Positions 1 through 8,478 of a stretch of 64,000 bases of DNA are shown in pieces. Both the position numbers and the translations under genes were made by a program. Each line of letters opens with the position of its first letter. Position 1 is the stretch's first letter. Source of the stretch: Viridibacterium sp035456105 (lineage in GTDB: Bacteria; Pseudomonadota; Gammaproteobacteria; Burkholderiales; Rhodocyclaceae); assembly GCA_035456105.1 (NCBI GenBank), contig DATIDV010000003.1, positions 1 through 64,000 of the forward strand, given 5' to 3'. The notes beneath the pieces were generated by a model. It made no database searches and was not told where the DNA came from. It worked only from the letters and a program-made list of their open reading frames with translations.

Positions 1-31
1 TGGGTTCTGTCTTGGATACTGCACTACCGCC

Positions 32-1207
32 CTAGCTATAGAAACTCGGCGCAGGCACTTCGCCCGTCACCAGCCAGCGACCGAGATCACGCTTCTTGTA
101 ATCCACCGGGTCGTGCAGCGTGTGCGTGCGCAGATTGCGCCAGTAGCGGTCGAAGCCAAGCTTCGCACTCGTGGCACGCGCACCCATCTGTTCGAAGATG
201 CCGTTGGTGATGTCGAGGCCAACGCGCGTGGCGAGAATCTTGGCTTCTGATACCTCGATAGCGACAGCGCCGCGCTCGGCTGCCGTGATGCCTTCAGCGC
301 GCTGCCACAAGGTATCGAAGTGATTGGCCGCATCGTCGGCAAGACGCGTCGCCGCCTTGAGGTCGACCCAGAACTCCGCATAGCGTTGCAGCAGGTAGGG
401 ATCATCCACCGCCGCCTGCACACCGCTCCACGGCCAGGGCCGCGCGCTTGTACGCGTGTGATCCAGTGCCGCATCCAGCGCACCACGCGCAATACCGAGA
501 TAGAGATTGACGAGGATGAGCTGCGCCAGCGTCGGCCGTAGCGTGGAGAACGGTGTCGACAGCGGGCCGGGTGGGCCGAGCACTTCGTCGCGGGCAACGA
601 ACAGATTGCTGAAAGCGACCGTGCCGCTATCGGTCTGGCGCTGGCCCATATTGTCCCAGTCGTCGCGGATGTCGATGCCTGCCCGATTGCTCTCGATGCC
701 GGCGACGATGAGGCCCTGCCCATCTGCACGCAGCGCAGACAGCATGATGCGATCGGAGTCACGTGAGCCCGAACAGAAACCTTTCACGCCATCGATGCGG
801 AAACCGCCGTCGACTACCTGCGCGACAACCTGGTTATTTACCGCGTTCATGGCGTTGCCCCAGAACCAGTTCTCGCGCGCGGTACCGCCCAGCAGCGCGG
901 CCTGCTGCTGCGGATTGGCGAACAGGCGCACGGTGGCGATCTGCAGGTGCTGGAAGGCGAAGAGATGGGCCAGCGAACCGTCGACCTCGGCGATGCGGCG
1001 CACGATGTGCAGCACGGTGGTCCATGTCGCGCCATCGCCACCATGCTCGCGCGGCACGCTGATCTTCAGCAGGCCAGACGCGCGCAGCAGGTCGCGTTCA
1101 TGTTTCGCGGTACCGCCTTGTCGGTCACGCTCGATGGCAGTGCTGGCAAATTCCTGAGCAAGCTTCTCAACGCCTTCGGCGTAGTCTGGATGAACGTTTT
1201 GCGGCAT
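32..1207 (-). CDS. acyl-CoA dehydrogenase-fold flavin monooxygenase (DszC/SfnC-like)
   Basis: The 391-residue protein has the acyl-CoA dehydrogenase layout: an N-terminal helical domain (to about residue 115), a central beta domain (about 115-210) containing WFWGNAMN and GFCSGSRDSDR, and a C-terminal four-helix domain ending in RNLRTHTLHDPVDYKKRDLG. The RTHTLHDP ending and the lack of the usual catalytic-Glu context resemble FMNH2-dependent DszC/SfnC-type monooxygenases, which act on organosulfur compounds, rather than true acyl-CoA dehydrogenases. It lies downstream of, and codirectional with, a sulfonate-type ABC transporter, which supports a role in organosulfur use. The substrate is unknown. 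The ATG at 1207 begins the conserved N-terminal helix. Confidence 0.8.
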   Translation of the reverse strand: MPQNVHPDYAEGVEKLAQEFASTAIERDRQGGTAKHERDLLRASGLLKISVPREHGGDGATWTTVLHIVRRIAEVDGSLAHLFAFQHLQIATVRLFANPQQQAALLGGTARENWFWGNAMNAVNNQVVAQVVDGGFRIDGVKGFCSGSRDSDRIMLSALRADGQGLIVAGIESNRAGIDIRDDWDNMGQRQTDSGTVAFSNLFVARDEVLGPPGPLSTPFSTLRPTLAQLILVNLYLGIARGALDAALDHTRTSARPWPWSGVQAAVDDPYLLQRYAEFWVDLKAATRLADDAANHFDTLWQRAEGITAAERGAVAIEVSEAKILATRVGLDITNGIFEQMGARATSAKLGFDRYWRNLRTHTLHDPVDYKKRDLGRWLVTGEVPAPSFYS

Positions 1208-1251
1208 CAGTAATTCCTTGGATGAAAATGCGGAGACCTCTCGCGCATGTG

Positions 1252-1319
1252 GTCATCCCGGCGAAGGCCCGGACCAAGATCGACGCGTGGTGCTGGATTC
1301 CAGCCTACGCCGGGATGAC
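1252..1319. repeat. palindromic intergenic repeat
   Basis: GTCATCCCGGCG at 1252-1263 is matched exactly by its reverse complement at 1308-1319. Pairing continues imperfectly inwards, so the 68-bp unit can fold into a long hairpin. It sits in the 148-bp gap between the permease stop and the monooxygenase start. The GTCATCCCGGCGAAGGC...GCCTACGCCGGGATGAC form is typical of dispersed non-coding repeats of proteobacterial genomes. No T-run follows, so it is not an obvious terminator. Confidence 0.7.
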
Positions 1320-1355
1320 GAGCTTGTGTACCTATTGAACAGCTTGCGCAATGTA

Positions 1356-2288
1356 TTAACGGCTATTGCCAAGCGTGTCGCGTGTGCCGATGCAGGCAGT
1401 CTCGACCCGCCGCAGCAGTTGATCCGACAGTTTGCCGAGAATGCCGAGCATGAGGATGGAGACCATCACGAGATCAGGCCGGCTGGTCTCGCGCCCATCG
1501 GTGAGCAGATAGCCCAGGCCCTTGCTGGCCGCGATGAGTTCGGCCGCAACCATGAACATCCACGCAAGACTCAGACCTGAGCGCAGCCCGGTGAACAGTT
1601 CCGGCAGCGAGGCTGGGAGGATGACGCGGCGGATCAGGCCGATTCGTGAGAAGCCGTACACCTTGCCCAGCTCGACAAGTCTGCGGTCCACGTTGTGCAC
1701 GCCGGATACGACATTCACATACACGGGAAAGAACGCGCCGATGGCGATCAACACGATTTTCGGTGATTCGTCGATACCCAGCCACAGCAGCAGCAATGGC
1801 ACCCAGGCCAGCGAAGGAATTGCACGCAGGGCTTGAAAGCTCGGCTCAAGCAAGGCTTCGAGGCGGCGACTGAAACCAACCGCCGCGCCGAACACCACAG
1901 CCAGGAAGGCGCCGGCGACAAACCCGATCAGCACACGCAGGCTGCTGGCGCCGATGTGCTTCCACAGATCACCGCCGGCCAGATGCCACAGCGATGCAAA
2001 CACGTCGCTCGGCGCAGGCATCAGGTTGCGTGCGATCCAGCCGCTCTGCACGACGATTTCAAGAATGGCAAAGACGCCCAACGGCAGGAGTAGTCCCGCC
2101 GCTTGCCAGCGCAACAGTTTGTTGCGCCACCTCGCATTCGAGGCGTGCGCCACCGCGTTGGCAGAAGCCGAGGCGGGCATGGCAGTAGCGGGTTCGATGG
2201 TGCGTTCAAGCACAGCCGGGCCGAGCCGGTTCAAACCGGCGCCAACGTTCTGGCCAAATTTGCCCTGGCTGATTTCAGCCTGACTCAT
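1356..2288 (-). CDS. sulfonate/nitrate/taurine-type ABC transporter permease
   Basis: A 310-residue integral membrane protein of the SsuC/TauC/NrtB family. The N-terminal 50 or so residues are hydrophilic, followed by about six membrane segments. The ABC-permease coupling loop reads ELGKVYGFSRIGLIRRVILPASLPELFTGLR (about residues 205-235), the family's EAA motif. The start overlaps the stop of the upstream binding-protein gene by ATGA, indicating translational coupling. The family imports sulfonates, taurine or related anions across the inner membrane. The partner ATPase is not in view and may lie just beyond position 1. Substrate not determined. Confidence 0.88.
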   Translation of the reverse strand: MSQAEISQGKFGQNVGAGLNRLGPAVLERTIEPATAMPASASANAVAHASNARWRNKLLRWQAAGLLLPLGVFAILEIVVQSGWIARNLMPAPSDVFASLWHLAGGDLWKHIGASSLRVLIGFVAGAFLAVVFGAAVGFSRRLEALLEPSFQALRAIPSLAWVPLLLLWLGIDESPKIVLIAIGAFFPVYVNVVSGVHNVDRRLVELGKVYGFSRIGLIRRVILPASLPELFTGLRSGLSLAWMFMVAAELIAASKGLGYLLTDGRETSRPDLVMVSILMLGILGKLSDQLLRRVETACIGTRDTLGNSR

Positions 2289-3277
2289 GGCAGCTTGCGT
2301 GGATCGACCTTGGTCACGATGACGGACTTGGCGAAGTTGGCATCCACGAGGTCACCAATGACCTTGTTCAGATCCGTGCCCGGCTTGACCAACTCTTCTT
2401 CAAGCAGGATCGGTGCAGCAGCGCGCAAGGCGTCGATGTGCTCCTTGCCCGGCTGCGGGTTGCTGAAATCCGTACGCTCCTTGAGTTGCAACAACGCCAC
2501 GCCGAGCGGCAGCTTGGCTTCTTCGGAGAGGATCTTCGCGGCCTCGACGGGGTTTGACTGGATCCATGCGCGCGCACGTTCGTACACCTTGATGACGCGC
2601 TTCAACTCGTCCGGATTCTTGCTATAGAAACTCTCGCTGGCATTGAGGAAGCCATACGTGTTGAAGGTGACGTTGCGATACAGCAGCTTGGCGCCATCCT
2701 CGATTTCCGCAGCGGCCATGAAGGGATCAAGACCCGACCATGCGTCGACATTCTTCTGGGCCAGTGCAACGCGACCATCTGCGTGCTGCAGATTGACGTG
2801 CTCGATGTCCGACTTTTTCAGGCCCACCGTGTGCAGCGAGCGGAGCAGGAACAGGTAAGGATCGGTGCCCTTGGTGGCGGCAACCTTCTTGCCCTTGAGA
2901 TCCTTCAGCGACTTGATGGGCGAATCCTTCGGCACCACCAGCGCCGTCCATTCAGGGCGCGAGAAGATGTAAACGGCCTTGATGGGGTTGCCATTGGCGC
3001 GTGACAGCACGGCTGCGAGCCCTGCAGTGGAACCCACATCAATGGCACCGCTGTTCAGATATTCCAGCGCGCGATTGCTGCCTGCGCTAAGCACCCACTT
3101 CACTTCCGTGCCCTTGAACTCATCTTCCAGCCAACCCTTGCGCTTGATGACCAGGCTGGACGGCGAGTAGTAGGCGTAGTCGACCTTCAGCTCCTTGAGC
3201 GGTGCGCCCTGTGCGAAGGCCGTGGCAGACAGCACGAGGCCGGCGAACAGGCCGGCAAGCTTGGTGGCGTATGACAT
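2285..3277 (-). CDS. ABC transporter substrate-binding protein, aliphatic sulfonate type (SsuA-like)
   Basis: A 330-residue periplasmic protein with a Sec signal peptide (MSYATKLAGLFAGLVLSATAF, cleavage near residue 22). The mature part has the NMT1/SsuA-like fold: DYAYYSPSSLVIKRKGWL near the start, SAGSNRALEYLNSGAIDVG for the ligand pocket, and DLKGKKVAATKGTDPYLFLL. It would capture a sulfonate-like anion for the permease encoded next to it. Start at 3277 is supported by the signal peptide and an AGAGAGA-like ribosome site upstream. It is the first gene of the unit that continues through the permease and the flavin monooxygenase. Confidence 0.87.
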   Translation of the reverse strand: MSYATKLAGLFAGLVLSATAFAQGAPLKELKVDYAYYSPSSLVIKRKGWLEDEFKGTEVKWVLSAGSNRALEYLNSGAIDVGSTAGLAAVLSRANGNPIKAVYIFSRPEWTALVVPKDSPIKSLKDLKGKKVAATKGTDPYLFLLRSLHTVGLKKSDIEHVNLQHADGRVALAQKNVDAWSGLDPFMAAAEIEDGAKLLYRNVTFNTYGFLNASESFYSKNPDELKRVIKVYERARAWIQSNPVEAAKILSEEAKLPLGVALLQLKERTDFSNPQPGKEHIDALRAAAPILLEEELVKPGTDLNKVIGDLVDANFAKSVIVTKVDPRKLP

Positions 3278-3443
3278 TCGATCTCTCTCTTGTGCGTATT
3301 TTCTTGAGGGAGATCAATGGTAGTCAGGCGTGTCGACAGCGCTAACTACGAAGAATTGATATGGAAATAGCTGTTAGTGCATTCGGGCGACATGAACCCC
3401 AGACGACCGTCGTGCTCACCACCGCACGCTGGTTGCAGTTCCC

Positions 3444-3586
3444 TCCCCTAAGGAGGAGGGTGGCCGGAGGCCGGGAGAGGGGAAATGGTACGTATCCATC
3501 CAGCTCCATTTTTCCCCAATCTGCCTTGAGCCACCCTTTCGCCTCTCCCGGCTCTGACGAGCCACCCTCTCCGTCCGGAGAGGGGA
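3444..3586. repeat. long imperfect inverted repeat in a 343-bp intergenic gap
   Basis: The gap 3278-3620 contains no convincing gene. Its main content is an inverted repeat: CCGGGAGAGG (3471-3480) pairs with 3542-3551, GAGGGTGGC (3456-3464) with 3561-3569, and CCCCT (3445-3449) with 3581-3585. The right arm also forms its own hairpin (3567-3583). The layout resembles dispersed palindromic or MITE-like repeats. An open frame crossing it on the plus strand has no ribosome site and is an artefact of the repeat. Confidence 0.6.
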
Positions 3587-3620
3587 CTGCAGAGCGTCGC
3601 GGGTTTCGTGCCAACAATGC

Positions 3621-5144
3621 TTAAGCCTTCACGGCACTCTTCAACTTCGCCTCCACCGCCGTACCCTTGAAGAAGTCCGCATTGGCTTCGGTGTAGAGCT
3701 TGTACGGATTCTCGAAGACGTAGGCCTTGAAGTCGGCTTCGCTGATGACGCCTTCATCGACCAGCGAGTGTGCTTCGTGCAGTGGCGAGGTGAGATCCGG
3801 CACATCCCAGTGACCGACATCTGACGAGTAGATCGCGTTGATCTTGGTCTTCAGCGGGTTGGCCTTGTCGTTGAAGGCGTGGGCGATGGTGCGGTCGTCC
3901 GACTCGGAGCCGAAGAAGAAGTTGTCGACCCAGCGCGACTTGATGTCTTCCACCTTCTCGATGCCGGCTGCTGCAAAATCTTCCAGCTCGCTCTCCTGCG
4001 GGCGACGCGAACCGGTGACGTAGCCCTTGCCCAGCGTGTCGCGGATCAGGTCTTCGCCATTGAGCGAACGGTCCTTGACGAGGTCGGCACCGTAGCGGCG
4101 GAACAGCTCGGCCAGTTCGGCGCGATCGGTCGCCAGCGGATCGTAGTTTTCCAGACCCTTGCGGCTGCGCTTCTCGAAGCGGTCGACGAGGTGGATGAAC
4201 ACGCGTGCGCCCCAGTCGGCACCGCCTTCAAGGAAGCCGGCGCGCAGCTTGGGGAAGCGCTTGGTGACGCCGCCGAAGAACAGCGCCTTGGCGAAGGCTT
4301 CGGTGCCATCGGCGAAGTGACCAATGTGGTTGTTCATGTAGTTGGAGGTCGAGCTGCGACCCGTCCAGCCCTGGCTGCCGTAGTGCGTGAGGATGGGCAC
4401 GCCGAGATCGACCACCTTGGCCCAGAACGGGTCGTAGTCGTACTCGCTGTCGAGGCCGAGGAAGTCCTGGTACGAGATGTATTTCTTCAGTTCAGGATGC
4501 TGGTCGAGCGGGAACTTGTCGGCCAGCGCCTTGATCGGGCGGCTCACCGAACCCGCGATGTTGATCGCCTTGAGGCCCAGCGTATTCACCGCGAATTCCA
4601 GCTCGGCAATACCCTCTTCCGGCGTGTGCAGCGGGATGCCGGCAACAGGCGTGAGGTTGGCGCTGTACTTGCGCCAAAGATCGGCGTGGTAATGATTGAT
4701 GGCGCGCGAAAGTGCGGTGCGCGAATCCTTGTCGCGCACGCCGAGCGGCGCGAGCACGTTGTTCGGGAACAGCACCGAGTAGTCCGAGCCCTGCTCCGCC
4801 TGACGCTCGGCGAAAAGCTCGGGCAGGTGATAAGTGGCTACGTCCAGCGTGTTCTTGGTGACACGCGCCCACCACGGTGAACGGATCGTGCGGTAGTAGT
4901 GACGCTCTTCCGGCGTCTGCTCGTACCAGCTCTTGCCGTTGCCGACGCCACCGCGCGCGATGCGGTCTTCCGAGGCCTTGCGCAACGCATCGACCAGATG
5001 CACGCCGCCGTAGTTGGAAACGTAGTCTTCGAGATCGGGCGTGTAGTCGTTGACGTGCACGTCAGTGTCGATGACGGGGTAATCAAGCGTCTGCTTGACT
5101 GCCGCCGAGGGCGAAAGCTGCAAGCGGGAAAGTCTGTCGTTCAT
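3621..5144 (-). CDS. amidohydrolase family protein (Amidohydro_2/ACMSD-like)
   Basis: A 507-residue soluble metal-dependent hydrolase. Metal ligands visible are the N-terminal Asp28-x-His30 (in VIDTDVHV), a His in ILTHYGSQG, and the late Asp442 in IYSSDVGHWDVPD, the usual order for the amidohydrolase_2 clan (decarboxylases and hydrolases of aromatic or cyclic substrates). The protein is longer than typical ACMSD (about 340 residues) because of an extra segment after the beta-barrel core. It lies directly upstream of the sulfonate-type transporter genes on the same strand, so it may act on an imported compound. The exact reaction is unknown. Confidence 0.82.
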   Translation of the reverse strand: MNDRLSRLQLSPSAAVKQTLDYPVIDTDVHVNDYTPDLEDYVSNYGGVHLVDALRKASEDRIARGGVGNGKSWYEQTPEERHYYRTIRSPWWARVTKNTLDVATYHLPELFAERQAEQGSDYSVLFPNNVLAPLGVRDKDSRTALSRAINHYHADLWRKYSANLTPVAGIPLHTPEEGIAELEFAVNTLGLKAINIAGSVSRPIKALADKFPLDQHPELKKYISYQDFLGLDSEYDYDPFWAKVVDLGVPILTHYGSQGWTGRSSTSNYMNNHIGHFADGTEAFAKALFFGGVTKRFPKLRAGFLEGGADWGARVFIHLVDRFEKRSRKGLENYDPLATDRAELAELFRRYGADLVKDRSLNGEDLIRDTLGKGYVTGSRRPQESELEDFAAAGIEKVEDIKSRWVDNFFFGSESDDRTIAHAFNDKANPLKTKINAIYSSDVGHWDVPDLTSPLHEAHSLVDEGVISEADFKAYVFENPYKLYTEANADFFKGTAVEAKLKSAVKA

Positions 5145-5375
5145 ATGGGGCTCCGCTGAATCAGTGGTCGGGGATGCGTTCGCTCATCCTGGCCGAACGC
5201 TGCACATGCGAATGGGCTATCGCAAAGCCTGTGCCACTTCCGGAAACTGCCCGGAGAGCGCCTGTTGGCGCGCCTCTCCGGCATGCCCCACACATCTACA
5301 ACCATCAGACCTGTGGCGAATTCAGCAGGCCACCGAGCGCACTGCGCAGCAATGCGCAGCCACCATGACCCCAGG

Positions 5376-6560
5376 TCACGCTACGGCAAGGCGACTGCGC
5401 ACTCCCAGCGCAAGCGCCAGCAGGACAAAGCCCGCTGCGAACACGAGAAACGCCGATTGCAAACCCAGCACTGCGCCGAGCGCGCCACCGACAAGGCTGG
5501 CAGCCATGCTGCCAGCCGGGCCCGACATGGCCGTAAGCCCCGCCACCTTGCCGCGACCAAGGCGCGCACCGATGCGCGCGAAGAAGGTGAGATTGACGAT
5601 CTGCAGGCACCCGAGCGCCAATCCGAGCAACGCACCACCTGCCAACAACACATTGAGGCTCGTGGCCAGCCCCAGCACCACGAGCGCCGCGACCGCCAGA
5701 GACAGGCTGATGGCATAAGAACGCGCAGCACCCAGACGCGACAGTGGCCCGCCCATGGTGAACAAGGTGGCAATGAAACTCAGCCCTTCTGCGTTGATGA
5801 GCACCGTCGCACTGCCGGCACCGAGATGCAGCTGATTGATGGCAATGACGATGATGAAGAAGCTATAAAAAGCATTCACGCCCTGCCCTGCGAACTCGAG
5901 CAGGCAAGTCATGCGCAGCTCGCGCTCGCTGCGCAGCAAGCCGAGTTGCGCAACGATGTCACGCAGGCGCAAGCGCCCTCCGCCTGTGCCACGCTCAGCG
6001 TAAGAGCCGAAGATGATGGGGCTGACGCAGATCGTCAGCGCAAACATTGCTGCGATGGTCCAGTAAGTACCCGCAAAGCCCATCAAGGCGACGGCACTGC
6101 TTGCCACCAGAGGCCCGATCAGAAACATGCCCGCCATGTGCGTGCCGCGATACCAGCCTGCCTTGGCTTCGCCGACATGCTCGAGCTGCTGCATGAACAC
6201 GGTATTGAGCGACACGAAGCGCATCGGCATGAAGAAGCTGATCGCCGTCGTGCACCCGAGCAGGAACCACGGCGACGCCACCAGCGGCAGCACGACGTAG
6301 AGGCTGCCCGCCAGCAAGGTGCCGGTGACAAACAGGCGAGCAGGCCCGAGACGGTCGACGAGATGACCGATGGGCAGGCTCATGATCAGCACGCCCGCCG
6401 TCTGCGCACCCGCGATCAGCCCGAGCAGCGCTTCAGGCGCATGCAGGTCGATGGCGTAAAGCGAAGTGGTGATCTTGGCCATGCCAACGCTAGTACCCAT
6501 CAGGGTCGACAGCACAGCGAAAAGAATGAGGAAGCGGTGGCGTTCGTAGAAACCGTGCAT
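5376..6560 (-). CDS. major facilitator superfamily transporter
   Basis: A 394-residue protein with about twelve hydrophobic segments and the MFS loop 2-3 signature GHLVDRLGPARLFV near residues 65-80. The N-terminal half has helices around 12-32, 45-65 and 80-100; the C-terminal half repeats the pattern after a hydrophilic loop near residue 200 (GSYAERGTGGGRLRLRD). It would be a proton-coupled exporter or importer of an unknown small molecule. It is transcribed away from ribA and towards the amidohydrolase, from which it is separated by 231 bp, so cotranscription is uncertain. Confidence 0.85.
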   Translation of the reverse strand: MHGFYERHRFLILFAVLSTLMGTSVGMAKITTSLYAIDLHAPEALLGLIAGAQTAGVLIMSLPIGHLVDRLGPARLFVTGTLLAGSLYVVLPLVASPWFLLGCTTAISFFMPMRFVSLNTVFMQQLEHVGEAKAGWYRGTHMAGMFLIGPLVASSAVALMGFAGTYWTIAAMFALTICVSPIIFGSYAERGTGGGRLRLRDIVAQLGLLRSERELRMTCLLEFAGQGVNAFYSFFIIVIAINQLHLGAGSATVLINAEGLSFIATLFTMGGPLSRLGAARSYAISLSLAVAALVVLGLATSLNVLLAGGALLGLALGCLQIVNLTFFARIGARLGRGKVAGLTAMSGPAGSMAASLVGGALGAVLGLQSAFLVFAAGFVLLALALGVRSRLAVA

Positions 6561-6873
6561 GGATGGCTATAAACACAGGGCGAATGAAGGAAGGCAACGA
6601 TGAATGGTTGCGTGTAGCAACCACTCAGAGCAGGTTTCGCGCCAGTGCTCAGGCCCTTCCAGTGCATGCACAGACTGCGCACGCGATGCTGAAATCGCAG
6701 CATGCGCGCCACAGATTGCGCGATTCCACGCACCCCCATTGCGTTGATCCATTCTGAGCTTTGCAACGCTTGAGATTTAGCCGCAGCGCCGTTTGAGGCA
6801 CAATGATGAGTCCAACCCGATGCGTGCCGCTGCCGTTCCAATCCATTCGCCGTGACAGGCGGCCACGCGCAGA
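6561..6873. other. divergent intergenic region (MFS / ribA)
   Basis: A 313-bp stretch between divergent starts. It holds a perfect 7-bp-stem hairpin TGGTTGC-GTGTA-GCAACCA at 6605-6623 and a second, ATGCTG-AAATCG-CAGCAT, at 6686-6703. No gene and no FMN riboswitch signature was recognised upstream of ribA. Confidence 0.45.
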
Positions 6874-7509
6874 ATGAAAATCATGTTCAGCTTTGATCAC
6901 ATCTCCCACGCCACCCTGCCGACCCGCCATGGCGAGTTCGTCGCCTACGCCTTTCGCGAATCTGATCCCGGCCGCGAATGCCTCGAGCACCTTGCGCTGG
7001 TGCGTGGTGACGTACAGAACGCCACCGACGTACTGGTGCGCGTACATTCCGAATGCCTGACCGGCGACGTCTTCGGCTCGCGCCGCTGCGATTGCGGCGA
7101 ACAACTCGACCTCGCCCTGCAACGCGTTGCAGAAGCTGGTCGTGGCATCGTGATCTACGTACGCGGCCATGAAGGACGCGCCATTGGCCTGGTCAACAAG
7201 ATCTCGGCCTACGCGCAGCAGGACGAAGGACTCGACACCGTCGAAGCCAACCTCGCCATTGGCCAGCCCGTCGACGCACGACGATACGACGCCGCCGCCG
7301 AAATCCTGCGCCACCTCAAAGTGAAGAGCATCCGCCTGCTCAGCAACAACCCGCGCAAAGCCAGCGAACTGAAATCGCTCGGCATCGCAGTGAACGAGCA
7401 ACTGCCGCACGAAACGGCCTCACACGCGCAGAATCACCACTACCTCAGCACCAAGCGCGACCGCATGGGGCATTTGCTGGATCTGCCGTCCGGCGTGGAT
7501 ATCCCCTAG
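6874..7509 (+). CDS. ribA: GTP cyclohydrolase II
   Basis: A 211-residue stand-alone GTP cyclohydrolase II, the first enzyme of riboflavin synthesis (GTP to 2,5-diamino-6-ribosylamino-pyrimidinone phosphate). The zinc ligands Cys61, Cys72 and Cys74 are present in HSECLTGDVFGSRRCDCG. The catalytic Tyr113 (in NKISAYAQQD) and Arg136 follow, and NNPRK and HYLSTKRDRMGHLL close the fold. The substrate loop reads RGHEGRAIGL instead of the more common RQEGRGIGL. There is no fused RibB domain. A second ATG three codons downstream (6883) is an alternative start. Confidence 0.92.
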   Translation: MKIMFSFDHISHATLPTRHGEFVAYAFRESDPGRECLEHLALVRGDVQNATDVLVRVHSECLTGDVFGSRRCDCGEQLDLALQRVAEAGRGIVIYVRGHEGRAIGLVNKISAYAQQDEGLDTVEANLAIGQPVDARRYDAAAEILRHLKVKSIRLLSNNPRKASELKSLGIAVNEQLPHETASHAQNHHYLSTKRDRMGHLLDLPSGVDIP

Positions 7510-7798
7510 CCTGCGTCTTCGCTTCGCGACAATCTCCAGACCGTGACCTCAAATGCTGCGAGGGGTAGTACGCATTCCGGTAAATGGCCTCAACCATTTT
7601 GTAAACGCTGACGCAAGCAGCCTTGATTCGTATCCTATTCGTCAGCGGCTATTACATGCCGGTGCTTAGAGCAAGCGTCGTTGCCTGATGTGAATCAAAA
7701 ACTTGGCAGAACCTCGAAGCATCCAAACCATCAGACATAGGCGGACGACCGGGCCGCGTACTGGAAAGTAAGCCATCACATACAGAGGAGGCTAGCCT

Positions 7799-8221
7799 AT
7801 GTCATTTAAACAAATACTCTTGCTTGTTGGTTCGTTGCTTGCATGCCAGGCTCATGCGGCCAATTGGGCGCTTGTCGACAGCAACAGCGAATCCAAAATC
7901 TTTCTGGACACTGAGTCCGTTCGCCGCAACGGATCGAAAGTCAAGGTATGGATCAAGTGGTCTCACTCGGCGCCAGTTGCGGCCAAAAACACATATCCCG
8001 AGAAACAGTACCAATCTTCAAAATCTCTCGATATCTACGATTGCTCTGATCGATCGAGTGCGTCGATCCAATTTATTCTCTATGCGGATGCGGATGGGGG
8101 TGAGGTTGTGAAATCCGACTCTATTCCGGAGAGGCTTGCGTCGTTCAGAGAGGTTGTGCCGGACTCCATCGGCGAAGCCATTCTTGAGGCGGCTTGTAAG
8201 CGATCGGGCAGCAAGAAGTAA
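7799..8221 (+). CDS. small secreted protein, surface-adhesin E-like
   Basis: A 140-residue protein with a clear Sec signal peptide (LLLVGSLLACQAHA, cleavage near residue 20). The mature part starts with ANWALVDSNSESKIFLDTESV, contains VKVWIKWSH, and has two cysteines (in IYDCSDRSS and EAACKRS) that could form a disulphide. This pattern (Trp at the N-terminus, a reported D-x-x-S-hydrophobic stretch and W-x-K strand) is that of small periplasmic proteins grouped with surface-adhesin E. Function unknown. A strong ribosome site AGAGGAGG lies eight bases before the ATG. It is the last chromosomal gene before the integrated element. Confidence 0.7.
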   Translation: MSFKQILLLVGSLLACQAHAANWALVDSNSESKIFLDTESVRRNGSKVKVWIKWSHSAPVAAKNTYPEKQYQSSKSLDIYDCSDRSSASIQFILYADADGGEVVKSDSIPERLASFREVVPDSIGEAILEAACKRSGSKK

Positions 8222-8377
8222 TAGTGCGCTCGCCCCGGCGAACTCCTGCCGCCGCCAAGCCGCATGGTGTCTAGAAAACCCAAGGCGATTCAATCCGGCA
8301 GCCATGGGTCATTACCTCCTCAGTGGCAATACGGGGCGTTTCGTTTGTGGGTAGATTTGTGGGTTATAAAAAACAAA

Positions 8378-8406
8378 AACCCGCAAGGCCTTTGGCTGTG
8401 CGGGTT
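8378..8406 (-). terminator. rho-independent terminator, originally of tRNA-Ser
   Basis: AACCCGCA (8378-8385) pairs with TGCGGGTT (8399-8406). Read on the minus strand the hairpin is followed by a T-rich tract (TTTTTGTTTTTTAT). It lies on the chromosomal side of the left attachment repeat, 13 bases from it. In the uninterrupted chromosome it would therefore have followed the tRNA-Ser 3' end directly. It now sits at the end of the element's minus-strand operon. Confidence 0.85.
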
Positions 8407-8418
8407 CCATGATCATAA

Positions 8419-8436
8419 CTGGCGGAGAGGGCGGGA
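8419..8436. repeat. left attachment repeat (distal copy of tRNA-Ser 3' end)
   Basis: CTGGCGGAGAGGGCGGGA is identical to 15864-15881. After position 8436 the two copies diverge (CTTGCAC here, TTCGAAC at the tRNA). The 18 bases correspond to the tRNA 3' CCA end, acceptor strand and part of the T-arm, the usual crossover region for tyrosine integrases. Confidence 0.85.
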
Positions 8437-8478
8437 CTTGCACAGAACAAGCACCCATGCGGGTCTCCGACTGTTCCA

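Noticed and set aside
3361..3624. Plus-strand open frame of 87 codons between the binding-protein and amidohydrolase genes
   Set aside because: It runs through the inverted repeat, has no ribosome site, and its composition reflects the repeat.
3879..4880. 333-codon open frame antisense to the amidohydrolase
   Set aside because: A shadow of GC-rich codon usage: no start signal, no recognisable motif, and the opposite strand encodes a clear metal-dependent hydrolase.
5265..6572. 435-codon open frame antisense to the MFS transporter
   Set aside because: Extremely rich in His, Arg and Gln, as expected for the complement of a membrane-protein gene; no family resemblance.
6561..6873. FMN riboswitch upstream of ribA
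   Set aside because: The conserved RFN core (AGGG...GGGGGCAG-type junction segments) was not found; only two simple hairpins are present.
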